Assembly (NCBI GenBank): GCA_006384855.1
Contig: VCJN01000664.1
Location: 1-64,000 of the forward strand
Length of the DNA: 64,000 nt
From: Tetraselmis striata
Taxonomy: Eukaryota; Chlorophyta; Chlorodendrophyceae; Chlorodendrales; Chlorodendraceae
Reading direction: 5' to 3'
This document shows, one piece after another, positions 10,784-22,770 of the stretch. Made by a program: the position numbers and the translations under genes. How positions within the stretch are numbered: the first letter of the stretch is position 1; every line of letters begins with the position of its first letter. The notes below the pieces were generated by a model. The model made no database searches. It saw only the letters and a list, made by a program, of their open reading frames with translations, and was not told where the DNA came from.

Positions 10784-13700
10784 TCAATTTCGCTTCACTA
10801 GGGAGCGGGATTTAGAAGCGTCTCCTGAGTTGAGCACATTGCTGACGCCGGCCACATTCATCTTGCGCATGCTCTTCCGTGCGAATGTCGTGTTCCGTTC
10901 CAGCGGTGCTATGCTGGGCATCCCATCAACAAGCAGGCTCTTGCTGCTGCGTGCTTTGCTTGCCTGTGCCACGGAAATCTTCTTTGTTGGGCTGCCAAAT
11001 GGATTGATTGCTGGTAGTTGTTGGGTAGGCTTGTTTGTCGTCATCAAAGTGGGCCGAATCGGAGGCAAGTACTTGATCTGCTTCCTGCATGAAGATGCGA
11101 CGAACAAAAAAGCTTACCGTAAGTTCAGAGTTGTATCAACATAGATGGGCGGCAAGCAGAGATGTGCTGCAATGCGTGGTGTGCTTGCTCGTGAAGGACG
11201 TACATCCTCCCCACTGTCATCTGCAATTCCGACTCGTTGTCTCGATCCAGGTTCATCTCTTCATCACGCATGGCGCCGCTGGCGCTGCGGCCCAGTAGCC
11301 GAGGTCTCACTGTTGTGCCAACAGGAGAAGAGCCAATGGCACTGCCAGTTGTTTTCGCAGTTCCAGGCGGCATCATCTGAATCTCTTGCGTCACGGCGTG
11401 CGCCGACCCTCTCAGCGCTGTTGATGTCATGTTCTGGTTCACGCCCTTTGCAGGGGAGAGCATGCGGGAAAGGAATCTGGGCGCGCGCAAACCCCGGGAG
11501 GAACAGGGCAAGAGGGAGTTATCACATGCCCATGGTGGAGGAACACTGTGGGAGGGCGATGACATCTATGTAGGCACGGGTGCAGCGGATGTGATGTACC
11601 TCGGCTTGTCAGGCTTCGTGCCGGTCCCCACAGAGGCAATCCCATTCTTTGGGCTGCCCACGCCCGACGTCGCTGACACGTCGGAGCCTGGCTGCGAGTC
11701 AGAAACAAAGTCCTTGCCGCCCAGGAGCTTGTACTTCTCGAACTTCATATCCACCTGCGTGCATCGGTTCGAGGGCAGTGTCAACTGCGGTCCGTCCATG
11801 TGGCGCAGCGCCAGCTACGGGTGCGTAATCCACAAAGCAAACACTGTCCGTCGGTGCTTTGCGGTGCATGACTGCCTCCTGCACACACCTGTGTGAGGAG
11901 CTCTTCCAGATCCAGCTTCTCGGTGAACTCTCCCCGCCGCTTGAGTTGCAGACGCTGTTGCACAAACCATAACAACACGGGGTTGAGCAGCCTGACAGAC
12001 GGACACACACACATATGTACCCATTGTACCATTCAAGCCATTTGAATCCGCCGCCCAACCTTATGGATGCGCCACTGCCACAGGAAGAGCGCAGAGAGCA
12101 GCAAGGAGAGGCAGCCCAGCATCATTCCCAGAAGTAGGCGCCCCTCGTAGCAGACGCCAAATGCGTGCTGCTCGACCCCCGATGAGTGGAAGCAGGTGAA
12201 CTCGCCCTGCGCAAACGGAGCGGGGTTGAAGTGAGCGCAGTCTCTCCCCTGACTGGCACCAATGCGGGAGACCTGTCAGGCAGACATAGTGCGGCAAAGG
12301 AGGTACGCTGGTGAGCGCACCGTGTAAATCTCCAAGAAGTAGTTTACGCCCCCGTAGAAGAGGCCAACAGTCAGACACACCACAAACATGAGCCAGACGG
12401 CGAAGTACTCGATGTACTGGAACACCAGGTAGAGCATGTGAATGGTGGTAAAGACAGCCGTCGTGCCAAACGCGAGCTGCCACGCCAGCGGGTCCATCTT
12501 GGTGTCGTTCTGCCAACACCCAAAACAGTGTGCCTTCTGTTAGCGCGCCTGCTGGCATTGACGGCCTGCGATCGCAGCATGGTCAATTTCACGGGCGCAT
12601 CAACAGGGGTGGGCGGCCGCGACATACCGCGAAGAGGAAGATCGCCAGGTACGCAAAAAAGATGATGGCCACAAAGTCGTAGGCAACATACATCCAACTG
12701 GCTATGAGCCACGACCTCTCTGATTTGGAGAGAAACTGGGCCACACAGGGACTCCCGCTGTTAGCCAGCTGGATGAATGCCGGATCGCATGTATGCAATG
12801 TCTTTGCAGGGCTGCAATGGGAGAAGCAGCTGCCGGTCACCTTCCACGGCCGGACTGAGCGCCCAAATATGTCGCGCTTCATGGTGGCCATGATGCTGTC
12901 AGTGGACTGGTCAATGCCGGTGTACTTCTTGTAAATGCTTCCATCCTTCCCAACCTGGACGTTGGCCGTCTCCTCGAGAGCCACATCAAGCGCGATGTCA
13001 TCCGTAGCCTGGGCTACTAGGTCGTCTTCTTGTTTGGTTTTCTGTGGCAGCTTGCCCCTGCAGCCCGCAATCGCCCAGTGCGCCTTCAGGGTGAAACAAT
13101 CCCGCACCAAGTGGCAGAGTCGGCACAGCTTGGGGGGCTCCGTACCTCAGAGCTGCAAAGACGAGGCGTGTTTTTTCGTTGACGCCTTGGTCCTTTGCTT
13201 GCTTCTGCGGCACCATTGACATTGTTGTGCTGCGCAAAATGCCATCGGCGCCCGTGAGAGTGCTAGCCGCTCTCTTCAGCCCTTGCTCATCCACAAAAGT
13301 CTCGGCTCGGTGCATGCCGGGCAGATACTCCATGCTATCATACTCAGCGCCTTCGTCCTGGAACAGCCGCGTCCGCATCTCCATCTTCTTACGCGCCTGG
13401 CAGTCACGACGAGACACGCATGAGCTGCACGGCACTGCAAATGGCTGCGATGCAGGCAGAGACCACGAGCATGAGCACACCTCCATGCGGAGCTGCATCT
13501 GCCGCTTGGCTTCCTCGCGCATGGTCTCCGCCACGTCCGCCACGGTGCCCTGCACAGCTGCCATCATCCGGACCTTCCCCCACTTCTTCTTAGCTGTCTT
13601 CTTGGCGGGAGCAGGGCTTTGGAGGGGCTGAGCAGGTTGACCACCCAAGCCGCTAGGCCCGGGTGTATTGGGATCTGCTGGCACTGCCGTGCTCGCACTG

Positions 13701-13936
13701 CAGCACAGAGCGTCGCCAGGCGCAGAAGGGTCTCACGTTAGGCGCGGGCATGTTCAGGTAACAAGCACGCAGACAGGGGCGCCCAGTGCACCAGATGAGA
13801 ACGCCACAGACGTCCATGCTAAAAGGAAGGGAGGGGATTGCCTGGAGGACGCAGCGTCTTCCTGAATCTCGCTGGATAGCCCCTCCGCCCGCTCAGCCAA
13901 GGCAGCCATAGGTATCTTCCCCGTGCCAGCCATCAC
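10784..13936 (-). CDS. Four-TM membrane protein with long cytosolic N-terminus
   Basis: Supported exons (minus strand): from about 13685 to 13481, then 13396-13146, 13057-12841, 12768-12628, 12509-12321, 12272-12060, 11954-11889, 11784-11600, 11545-11204, 11084-10784. All joins keep frame, and several donors are strong (GTATGT, GTACGT, GTACGG). The start at 13936 (MAGTGKIPMAAL) and its join to the second exon are tentative. The N-terminal ~300 residues are soluble and basic (KKTAKKKWGKVR). Hydrophobic helices follow at SWLIASWMYVAYDFVAIIFF, at FTTIHMLYLVF, at WLMFVVCLTVGLFYG, and at LLLGMMLGCLSLLLSALFLW. The loop between helices 3 and 4 carries three or four cysteines. The tail is a long Ser/Thr/Lys-rich region ending KSRSLVKRN. 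I do not recognise the family; the topology is tetraspan-like. Confidence 0.6.
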
Positions 13937-14389
13937 GAAGTCCTACTGCGGTGGGGAAGCGCTGCGGTTTCGGGTGGGGTCCCTGCGGATGGTCGGCAGC
14001 CGCAGCCAGGCGCTGCGGTGGAGAGCAGCGCCTCCGCTTTGTACCCGCTAGGTGTGCGCCCCGTTGGTCCCAGCCTCTGTGACGGAGCGACAGCTACGAG
14101 TTGACGACGTGAACCCGCCGGCCGTGCCGGACGATGTGCCGGCTTGTTCAGCGGCTCCGTCGTGGTCGAGCCCGAGGCCTGCTCAGCTACACTCGCCCAG
14201 TAACTGCCTTTTCGCGATTATGGTTTTGGCCGCCTGGGGAGACGACATACGACATGCCTTGCCGTTGCGTGCATGCAGCAGCAGGGGATGCGTCGTTCGT
14301 TCGCGCAGCATATTGCGGCATGTTGGCGCGCGCCGGGTACCCGTACCGGTGTGAATTACAAAGAGGGCAGTAACAAATCCACATAATTA
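13937..14389. other. Intergenic stretch, no gene recognised
   Basis: No convincing frame. The last part (about 14349-14375) contains GTGAATTACAAAGAGGGCAGT, which recurs in similar form near 61588, so it is part of a dispersed repeat. Confidence 0.4.
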
Positions 14390-16630
14390 CTAAAAGTAGT
14401 ACTTAAAAACCAACACAGCAAGCCGCCTAAAAGCGGCCCGCATCCCGCACGAGGCGGGATAGATGAGTGATGCGCACACGGTTCAGAGTCCGGGCCACGC
14501 GTGCACGTGTGTGTGAGGGTGATCCTCGGACGCGCAGTGTAGCTTCAGCAATGGGATGGCAGACGAATCTGCGCCGTCTGATGAGGCAGCGAGCGCGCTC
14601 TCGAGCGGCCACCAAGCTCAGGACCCCGAGGAAATCTCTTGCGAGCAAGGCCTCCTGGTGAGCCTGGGTGGTGAACCGAGTGCTCCGCGATGAGAGGGCA
14701 CCACGATCCGCAGCCAAAAGCAAGCATGCGATACCGCGCACTGTGCGGCGCACCCCCTTGCTCTCCTTACCCACTGTGCCGAAGACCATGCCCGTGTACT
14801 CCGACGTATCCATGATCTCTCCAAGAGGACCCTTTTCCGGGCTCCGTGTTGTGTCACGCCGCATCCCGCGCTGCCAACCCCCGTTGTATATATGTCGCCC
14901 AACAGGGAGCGCTCAAACCGATCCACAGCCGTGGCCCATGGCACTGCAATGGACTTGACCCCGTACCGCATAGTCTTGAACTCCAGCAACGTGGACTTCA
15001 AGCTCCGGGGATCATAGCTCCCGGTCACGACGTTGAACGCCGGAAGGGGGAGCTATGCGTCCGGCACTAGGTCCTTGAGTTCATCCCGGGTGTTGCCGAG
15101 AGGCACTGCCTGCTGGAACAAGTCATCCACCTCCCGCCGTACAGCGATACCTAGGTCGTGAACACAATGATCGCGGAAGGCGTCTGCGATATAGAGTCGT
15201 GCTGTACACGCCAGTGGGCGTCTCCATGCGCCGAGAGGTTCATGAGCGCGTCGCCGTATAGGTCAACATTGACGGGATTGTGCTCTGTCGAGGGCAGAAT
15301 GATATGGCTCACAACCACCGGGGCCAAGCACGGGCTAGGCAGAAAGAAGTACCCGGCAGCGACCTCCCGCAGCTCATGCGGAGTCATGACCGTCCGCGCG
15401 GTGGGGATGGCCACTGTCCACATGCCCGACGCCGCGTCGAGCTGGTGGAATACGATCCGTTCCCTACATGTGACAGGGAGAGTGCACACCTCATTTCGAA
15501 GTCGGGAGTTGTTGGCTTGGTCTAGAAATGCCGCCAGCTCCTTTTGCGAGCCCGACGCAGCCTCCACTTCCCGCTCCATCACGCGCGCATCTGCGTCGCT
15601 GAGGTGGCCAGCAGTAGCCTGCTTGGAGGCGGCCCCACGCCTCGCGCATCGCCGCGGCGTAGCTGTCCGACCCATGAGCATCGTTGAGGAAGTGGTCATC
15701 ATACCGGCGGGCGGAAGAAGTTGCGTTGAAGCCGCCTCGGCCAAGTACGGACCCGAGGTGTGGATCAAAGAAACCATGGGTGGGGGTGTTGGTGCCGGAG
15801 TTCCTAGTTAGGAACCTTGGGAGGATGTCATTCATGCAGCCGATAAAGGCGGCATTACGAACGGTAGCCATGCGGCGGATGCCAGCGCCCTTCAACTGAG
15901 TGGGGAGGTGAAGCATGTTGCGCGCCATGGCCACTGCATCCTCGCTCAAGGTAGACACCTCCGCTGCCATGGGGTCGGGGTCGTGTAAAAGTGACCACGA
16001 AAGCTCCGGCACGAAATCGGTGACCACCGGATTGGTGTCGGTGCCGTACGTGGAGGGATCAAAAGAGACCCCTAGCACCCGTTCGACCGCCGCGAGGACG
16101 GTGGCATCCACCGCCTCCGCAAATGCCTCCACCTAGGACGGAAGGCAATTGCGGAGCCAATACCCCGCCATGTGTTGCATGCAATGCTTGAGCATGGCCC
16201 ATGCGTGGTGATGCAGGGCGTGGGTGTACCGACGGCTGGGCTTGGCAGATAGGAGCTTGCTCATGCTAGCATCCACCTCCTCTCGCAGCTCCTCCGCCTT
16301 GCTGCGCATGAACGCATGCACATACTATGGTGATCCGAGCAGCACGTTGAGGACCGTGATGCCGTGATGGCCATCTAGCTCGGGCCACTCGATGTCTGCC
16401 GGAGCCTCACGCAGCGCGGCCTCCATGTCTGCGCTGTACGCCTTCATCTTGTCCAAGCGCACCTCAAGCCCCACGGACGCCTTGATGGACGTGCGGAAGG
16501 CGTGAAGAGCCGGCCAAACGTGCTCCGGGAGGCCCACCAAAAATCCATCGTCCGCGTTGAATCGCGCCGCCCCGTCAGTGACATCCAACGTGCTGTCACA
16601 CTGCTACACCTCGGGGTGAATCGCGACACA
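14390..16630 (-). mobile_element. Broken non-LTR retrotransposon (LINE), minus strand
   Basis: The N-terminal piece (16588-16325) has the RT palm motif as FNADDG and the thumb-like GLEVRLDKMKAYS. The frame continues through 16321-16133 and 16132-15491, interrupted by two in-frame TAG codons (near 16322 and 16135). It then shifts at least twice: 15777-15151 holds PHELREVAAGYFFLPSP and GDAHWRVQHDS; 15028-14618 holds LLEFKTMRYG, like an endonuclease core; 14864-14427 holds GMVFGTVGKES. The frame ends in LVRDAGRF and a stop that lies inside a hairpin near 14432. The 5' part of the element is missing. The LINE assignment rests on ADD-type RT plus a C-terminal nuclease-like domain. Confidence 0.65.
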
Positions 16631-16640
16631 AAAGGAAGTC

Positions 16641-16788
16641 GTATCCAATTACGGAAAGCCCTGGGTAGGCGACGCTCTGTTTCAAGCAAATTGCCGAAGC
16701 ATTCCGCAAGACTACCTGTAGTCGCTAATTGTCAGTGACGGAATTTCGAACATCGCGAACAGGAACACCGTACGTCTAAAACACTGCC
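16641..16788 (-). repeat. SINE-like repeat, copy 1
   Basis: One of five copies of a ~200-bp family. Shared words on its sense strand are GTTTTAGACG at the 5' end, TGCGGAATGCTTCGGCAA, and CCCAGGGCTTTCCGTAA. This copy lacks the 3' third with the A-rich tail. Confidence 0.6.
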
Positions 16789-16904
16789 ATAAAAAATACC
16801 AGCGGCACTGACCCCGAAAGATCTGCCCTACCTGTACTGATGGTATGAATTATAAAAGGCCAGTCGTGAAAAATCCACCGCGACAAGCAGTACCAAAAGA
16901 TCAA

Positions 16905-16962
16905 CAAACCAAGCCGCTTAAAAGCGGCCGGCGACCCGGCGTCCCGCAAGACGAGTTGGCCG
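16905..16962 (-). repeat. LINE 3'-tail fragment
   Basis: The sense strand reads CTTGCGGGACGCC followed by GCCGCTTTTAAGCGGCTTG, matching the stop-codon hairpin at the end of the LINE at 14.4 kb. Probably the 3' end of a severely 5'-truncated copy. Confidence 0.5.
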
Positions 16963-17734
16963 CGCGCGGGCGGATGATAATGCTATATATGTCCCTTTTT
17001 GTGATTTCCTGATATCCCCTTCTGCTGCTAGCTAATGTAATTATATATGCTACTGGACGATGTGATGCCCTCCTGATACGGGTCGCAGTACCCGTACATG
17101 TACGTCTACTACCTTTTTTTTTCCTTGGGCGCGTCGGCCGCATTATTCGCGAGTAATACCTGATTCTCGGTTGCCCCCCGGTTAACGCCCGCGCTGCCGC
17201 TCCACGTCAGCATTCGGCAGGAGCTGCCCCAGCGGGAGTTCCCCGTATTTCAGAAATACGGCATATTTCACCACTCCCGGTATCCGCGCGCCCGTGAGTG
17301 GTAGCAGCCACGCACGTCGCCGGCGCGTCCCATCCAGCGCGCGTGAGTGGCAGCCATTTCAAACTCATAGCTAATAAGCCAACCGCTCCGCCTGATGCGC
17401 CCACTCGACTACCGCCAACACGCACCCTATCGCTTGCACTGCCTCTCCCCAGAATTTGACTCGCCATAGCGCCCTCGGCGAAAGATCCACACAGAACGTC
17501 GCATGAACCTGGCGATGTGCTTCGTGACGCTGCTCGTGGCTTCCCGCGTGGGGCTTTTGCCTTGCTGCTCGGTTTTTGGCGGTGCCGCTCTCGTCCAACA
17601 AAGCATGGATGAAGGCAAGGTCGCGCCCATCCCACTATTGGTGATGATTCCCTCGCTTATCGCCCAGTTGGCTGGGTGACTGTGAGTCTAGCGCGGCCTA
17701 TGGCTGCATAGGGAACAAACCCAGTACTGTATGA
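16963..17734. other. Stretch between repeats, no gene recognised
   Basis: Open frames on the minus strand here look like chance frames. A poly-T run lies at 17114-17122, and CGTGAGTGGTAGCAGCCA and CGTGAGTGGCAGCCA recur 50 bp apart near 17293 and 17342. This may be the 5' flank of the Harbinger-type element that follows. Confidence 0.35.
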
Positions 17735-18422
17735 TTGACTATGAAGTTGCCTTGGCGCGAAAGGGGCGTACTCATCCCTAGAGTTGGTTGGGAGAAGTCG
17801 CCGCTGTGGCATGCGCTGGTAAACTTGCCAAACAGCGAGTTTGAGAAACGAATGCACCTCAAGCGCGTCGTCTTCGATGGCATGGTTACAAAGCTTGTGG
17901 CAGCCGGAGCTATTCGGAGCAACGCGTGCAAGAACCCGTTCCATAGAGTGCCAGCATCTTTCAAGGTGGCAGTGGCCATATATCATTGTGCGCACGGCGG
18001 GACATGGTTTACTACTGGCTTTGTGGCCGGAATCATCGACTCGTTAGCTGCAATGTACACCAAGGAAGTATGTACCGGAATAGCTGAGGTGCTTGGCCCC
18101 GAGTACATGCGCCCGCCTTCATCAAAGGAGGAGGCGCTGCTTGTTCAGAAAGGTTTCGAGGAGCGGCGTGGCATCGCGCACATTGCAAGAGCTGTGGATG
18201 GGACTCACGTCCCGTGGCAGCCTGACACAGATAGAGCTATTCATGGAGCATTTTCATAACTACAAGGGTTGGTACTCCATCCGGGTGGTGGCTGTCGTAA
18301 ACAGTTTCTACATGTTTGTGGACGCATTATATGGCTGCATTGTAATGTATACTTTGCCTATTGAACTGTATCTGGATGGGCTGAACCTTTTAGCCACTTT
18401 CGTCCATCTTTTTAGCAGCTAG
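17735..18422 (+). pseudogene. PIF/Harbinger-type transposase, broken
   Basis: The frame 17735-18259 (174 codons) resembles the N-terminal half of HARBI1/DDE_Tnp_4 transposases: a helical region with FEKRMHLKRVVFDGMV, a KVAVAIYHCAHGG block and VDGTHVPW, which should hold the first catalytic Asp. The expected continuation, NYKGWYSIRVVAVVN and FVDALYG, is present at 18250-18340 but in another frame, so a frameshift lies near 18220-18245. The parts that would carry the second Asp and the Glu are not seen, so the copy is dead. A convergent Myb/SANT-type gene follows, the usual partner of this superfamily. Terminal repeats were not found. Confidence 0.7.
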
Positions 18423-18596
18423 TCATGCAATCAGCTGGGTCATCATTTGGGCAAATGCTTGTCTATCTCTTTCTTTCTCAGCCCTATCATGTACCATTGC
18501 CTCGCGAGCGAGGGCAGCCTGACTCTCAACCATACTGCGAATTGAACCTGCCATCACCTCAGCGGCGTGAATGTAAATCTCCTTCATGGTCTCCAT

Positions 18597-19851
18597 CTAT
18601 TGGTGTGCGATCTCCTTCATCTCGTTCACGTTCTTAGGCCATCCCCTCTTCTTCTCTAGCTCCTCGCCCGGCTCATCGCCATCCGTTGCTTGTGCTTGGG
18701 GAACCCGCCGCTTTAGTTTAGCCGCCAACTTGCGCGACTCCAATCTCCATGCAATGTTCGATGGTCTCCGCAGGGTCATTGCCACCCCACTCATCTGCAG
18801 CCGCAGCCACAGCCACCGCCTCATGGCCAGCTTCAGGCACCGGATCCTTGTCCAACTGGCCAGGATGACGGCGGGCGTACACCAGAGCGCCAACGTTTAT
18901 GTCGTCGCCACCGTGAAGCACGAATCCACCTTCGCCAAGCGGTCCCTCCGACGCTCCGGATTGAAGCAACTCGTCGAAGCATTCGGGGGCTCTTGCCCTC
19001 AGACGGTCCACCATGTCTCTGCCATTCCCTGAGCCTCCATGGGTTTCGTCGACACGGGCGAGGGCGAGGCGGTGCTTGCGCGCTGCGCGCAGCATGTTGT
19101 CGTACTTGTCACGCAGAGATGGCGTGAGCGCACGCTGCCCTACTCGCACCGCTCGTTGAAGTTCTCGCGCACGAACGTCCACACCTTATTGTCAATCTTC
19201 TCAGTGTGGTCCAGGTTGCGTGCCATCGCTACGTCGGCGTCATTCACGAGCCGAATCAATAAAGCGCAGTCTGCCTGTGTGTAGCGCGCCCCCTCGGCGC
19301 TGTCCTTGGGCGGGTCCTCAGGTGTTGTTGTCTTGTCAACCTTCTTGGTCGAGCTGCCGCCAGTCGCCTTGGTGGCCTTCTTGGTCGAGCTGCCACCGGT
19401 CGCCTTGGTGGCCTTCTTGGTCGAGCGCTTGGGAGCGGAAGGGCCGGCCTCTCCATATGGCGGTGCGTCTTGCCCGTCGTCGTCCTTCCCCCCCGGCTCG
19501 TCGTGGCGTTCTTGGTCGACGTCGCTTCCTCTGACAAAGCCGACTTACTTGCGGGTTGGTGCCAACAACGCGGAAGGACTCCAGCCCGTGCTCTTCTTCG
19601 GCGTTGGCGCGTTCTTGGCGCGCTGCCACCGCTTGGTTTAAAACTGGCGGAGCAGCGCGACCGCCTGAGTCGTTTGCGTGGACGGGGATGACTCCCAGGA
19701 AAGCGAGAGCACTCGCCTTCTCTCGCTCGAGTGTGGCAGCACGAGCCTCATTGGCGGTGGGTGTGTCCCCCATAATTGCGGATATGTGATGACGATAGTC
19801 GAATCGAGACTGAGTGAGTGCGACGAGGTGGCGAGCTGCGCGGTGTGACAT
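18597..19851 (-). pseudogene. Myb/SANT-like accessory protein of PIF/Harbinger element
   Basis: The first exon starts at 19851 or 19773 (MGDTPTANEARAATLEREK) and ends VGTNPQ with a GTAAGT donor at 19548. After an intron, a Lys/Thr repeat (SSTKKATKATGG about twice, a 39-bp DNA repeat at 19349-19430) leads into RYTQADCALLIRLVNDAD and KVWTFVRENFNER, like the first part of a Myb/SANT-like domain. The second part, ALTPSLRDKYDNMLRAARKH, continues in a different frame after about 19150, so a frameshift is likely there. The C-terminal part (18718-19100) is Gly/Asp/Ala-rich. It faces the broken transposase tail to tail. The assignment rests on the SANT-like words plus that neighbour. Confidence 0.5.
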
Positions 19852-19970
19852 GGTGATGTTTCCCGTTTGAAAACCACAGCTCCGGCGACGAGAGCAGGTC
19901 GGCATGACTCGGCGAGCGAGACGCGCGTGAGGCGCGCGCAACCGACCGACGACCTACGGGGCTCCCACAA

Positions 19971-19973
<3 letters not shown>

Positions 19974-20002
<29 letters not shown>
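19974..20002 (+). repeat. Poly-G run (29 nt)
   Basis: A pure G tract upstream (in the minus sense) of the Myb/SANT-like gene. It is of the same kind as the intronic tracts elsewhere in the host part. Confidence 0.8.
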
Positions 20003-20003
<1 letters not shown>

Positions 20004-20507
20004 TTGTAGAGAAATGGCCGTGCGACCCCCAGTAGGGACGTCCGCTTTGTGCCACGTCAGCTTCTGACAAATGGGGCCATGTTTCTGTAACATTTCGCGC
20101 GTTGAACAGTACCCGCTCAGGTGTTAATCGGTATAGTGCGGTGTAGCGGAAAGTACAAAAAGGGCGCAACGACAGGTGCCTATCTCCCGTACCACTGAGC
20201 AGCACTTGTAGCTGAAAAGCGGTTAGGTCAAGGGAGGAAACCCCATAAACTAGTTTAGATCATACATGATTACATGTGCTAGCTGCAAAATTCAAGAAAT
20301 CCAGATACATCCAGTTACATCAGATGTATCCGGAGATACAGCAGTCAGATGGAGGATCCTTACGGGGGCCGCCCGTAGGGGGTGCGCTGCGCGCAATGTG
20401 CTTACGAGTCGTACTCGTAAATAACTCGTACAGCACTCGTTGCACATTTGGGTCCGTCAGCAATTAACACCATAATAAAAACATAATAATACCATTTTAT
20501 TTTAGAC

Positions 20508-20706
20508 GGTGATTCAACGGTGTTGGAAATTCTGTCACTGGCCTGGTCTTGCAGAATGCTTCGGCAATGTGCTTGTTGACCATAACGGAGCGTCCCCTAC
20601 AGGCACCCAGGGCTTTCCGTAACTGGATCGCTGTCTAAACGGCCGTCGTAGAGACGCTGCAAGCGTTTCAGTGGTGCCAGTCCTGTCCCGTGGGCAAAAA
20701 ACAAAT
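20508..20706 (+). repeat. SINE-like repeat, copy 2
   Basis: A nearly full copy: TTTTAGACGGTGAT at the start, then CTTGCAGAATGCTTCGGCAA, CCCAGGGCTTTCCGTAACTG, GACGCTGCAAGCGTTTCA, and a 3' end CCTGTCCCGTGGG followed by CAAAAAACAAA. The A-rich 3' end in this and other copies favours a SINE. Confidence 0.65.
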
Positions 20707-20850
20707 ACAGGGTACCATAATGTGATCGTCTGATAAATATATTGAAAAAAATATTATTGCAGGTAGTGAACAGCAGAACCTTAGTAAAAGTACTGTATTG
20801 TATACCTGTACAATAAATCCGTATCTACGCGCAGGTGATGACGGTATTAA

Positions 20851-21879
20851 GGCCGGTACGATTTAATGTTATGTTTTAGAACCCCCTCTGTTTCCACCAC
20901 TCTACTTTATTTATGTTCACAGTACTTAGTAGAGCATGCCCAAACTTGCATAATAACTACCGCTGGCATTTTTTTTTCAATGCATGGCTGTGTGCAGAAG
21001 GGTGTTCGCCATATATGTAAGCATTAAAGGAGAGGGGGTGGGGCACTTTTTGGAACCATCACCATATTACCGTCCGCATCATGCCAACCCAACCATACGG
21101 TGGCCCTATCCACCCCTCCGTGTGGTGCTCTCATGTTGCTAAGCTGATGTATGCCATTGCTATGTGTTGTTGCTTTCACATCTCTGCTCTGCCCTGCTGC
21201 GCGATGATGCTGCATGCCTATACGTCGATTGTAGTTTTAGAGTCTAGTAATTACACACAGCACAAGTGGCGGAAATTGGAATCAATACGCAGCGCACGGA
21301 ATGACGGAAACCGGCGACTATAAATAGGCCGGCAAAACCGCCGCCAGGCCAGTCACCCAAGTTGCCGAGTTCCGGTATTGTAAGAATCCCTTTTTCCAAA
21401 TGTCCGCTTATTATATTTAGCCGTATGATGTGATACCAAGGCCAACCGTGCTGAGAAGCTGCATGAGCTAGATAGGCATACATCATTTGCGTAGCATGGG
21501 TGAGCGGATGGCATAGCAACCACAACAGTAGCAGCAAGTAGTAGCGACACACAACAGATCCGCGGCCGCATAGCACTACATGCATAGAGGGGTGGATAGG
21601 GCCACCATATGATTGGGTTGCCTTGATGCTGACTGTAATTTGCTGATGGTTCCAACAAGTGCCCCACCCCCTCCGTTTTATGCTTGCATATGGCAGGGAA
21701 CACCCTTCTGCACACAGCCATGCATTGACACCGTCAAGAAAAGTCATGCCATTGTTGGTTATTGTGCAACTTTGGGCTGTTCTACTAAGTACTGTGAGAT
21801 CGACATAAATAAAGTAGACGGGGGTGGGAACAGAGGGGGTGGGGGTTCAAAAACTACATAAAATTAAATCAGACCTGCC
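20851..21879. repeat. 1-kb foldback element with internal TATA box
   Basis: Two long arms are inverted copies of each other: about 20851-21240 and about 21430-21879. Examples are GTGTGCAGAAGGGTGTTCGC against its complement near 21698-21717, and the outer ends GGCCGGTACGATTTAAT against ATTAAATCAGACCTGCC. The arms have diverged, with insertions and mismatches. The unpaired centre (21240-21430) contains GACTATAAATAGG at about 21317 but no open frame. Likely a non-autonomous DNA transposon. Confidence 0.65.
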
Positions 21880-22180
21880 AAATTATGATATAATTATAAA
21901 TCAGCGTAATTGCTGCGCATCGCCAAATTGAAATAGTGAAATATTATGTTGTACGATATACTAAATAAGAGTGAAATAATCCATATTTTAGCCGGCTAAA
22001 AATACCCATTGAACAGGTACGTAATTTTAGCGGGTAGTATGACTGTAGTTTACCCCCCGCTGAAATCAGTTCCCCTACCTCTTTGGGTTGAGCGGAGGAA
22101 AAGGAGAGCCGCATCCGAAATCGCCTGGAATACGTGAGAATCGATACCGGTTGCAATACGGTTTTATCACGGAGTTTTAG

Positions 22181-22226
22181 GCCTCCGTCCTCCGTCCTCC
22201 GTCCTCCGTCCGTCCTCCGTCCTCCT
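22181..22226. repeat. CCTCCGT microsatellite
   Basis: About six tandem copies of the 7-mer CCTCCGT with slight irregularity. Confidence 0.8.
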
Positions 22227-22439
22227 GTGCTGCGTCTTCGCGTATGACCCGTCATACGTTCGGTTTTCGGTCGTTTGATTTCTAGGCACTGGTCCGACGA
22301 CGGTAAGGTTCTGAATGGATGCGCGTGTATTCTAGCCGAGGCACGTCATATATTCGTCTAAAACGCCAAAATAACGCGGTACCGCAGCACGTTTTTACTG
22401 CTGAATCAGCAAGCGAGACTATTCCTTACGACTATTCCT

Positions 22440-22690
22440 TACCTATATACGGTAGTCCAAGTATGGTGCTGTAAAAAGGGGTCGCCGCGGTGCGGGGGCA
22501 GTCCGCCGACCCGGGGCCCGGCGTCCGTCGACGGACGGGCGACGGTCGAACGACGGCGTCCGGCGTCCGGTGCCGGTACAGGCGGCGGGCGTGGCGATTC
22601 GCGCCGTGCCCGCCCCGTAGACCTGACGACCGGCCCGACCTGCGCGGCCTCGTGCGGGATGCGGGCCGCCTGTAGGCGGCTTGTACTGTA
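22440..22690 (+). repeat. LINE 3'-end fragment
   Basis: A GC-rich stretch whose last codons read LVRDAGRL and a stop. This is the same ending as the LINE at 14.4 kb, and the stop again sits inside a hairpin: GCCGCC, loop TGTA, GGCGGC. Both strands of the hairpin differ from the other copy in a way that keeps the stem. Only the C-terminal end of the element is left. Confidence 0.5.
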
Positions 22691-22770
22691 TTGCTGATCT
22701 TGCAGTGCTGTTTTTTTTTTCTTTAGCGGTGGGTTGGGTACCGCCCTTTTTGTAATGCACACCAGTAGTC

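Noticed and set aside
16963-17734. Search for the left terminal inverted repeat of the Harbinger element
   Set aside because: CCACGTCAGC occurs near 17200 and near 20050 but in direct, not inverted, orientation, so it is no evidence for terminal repeats.
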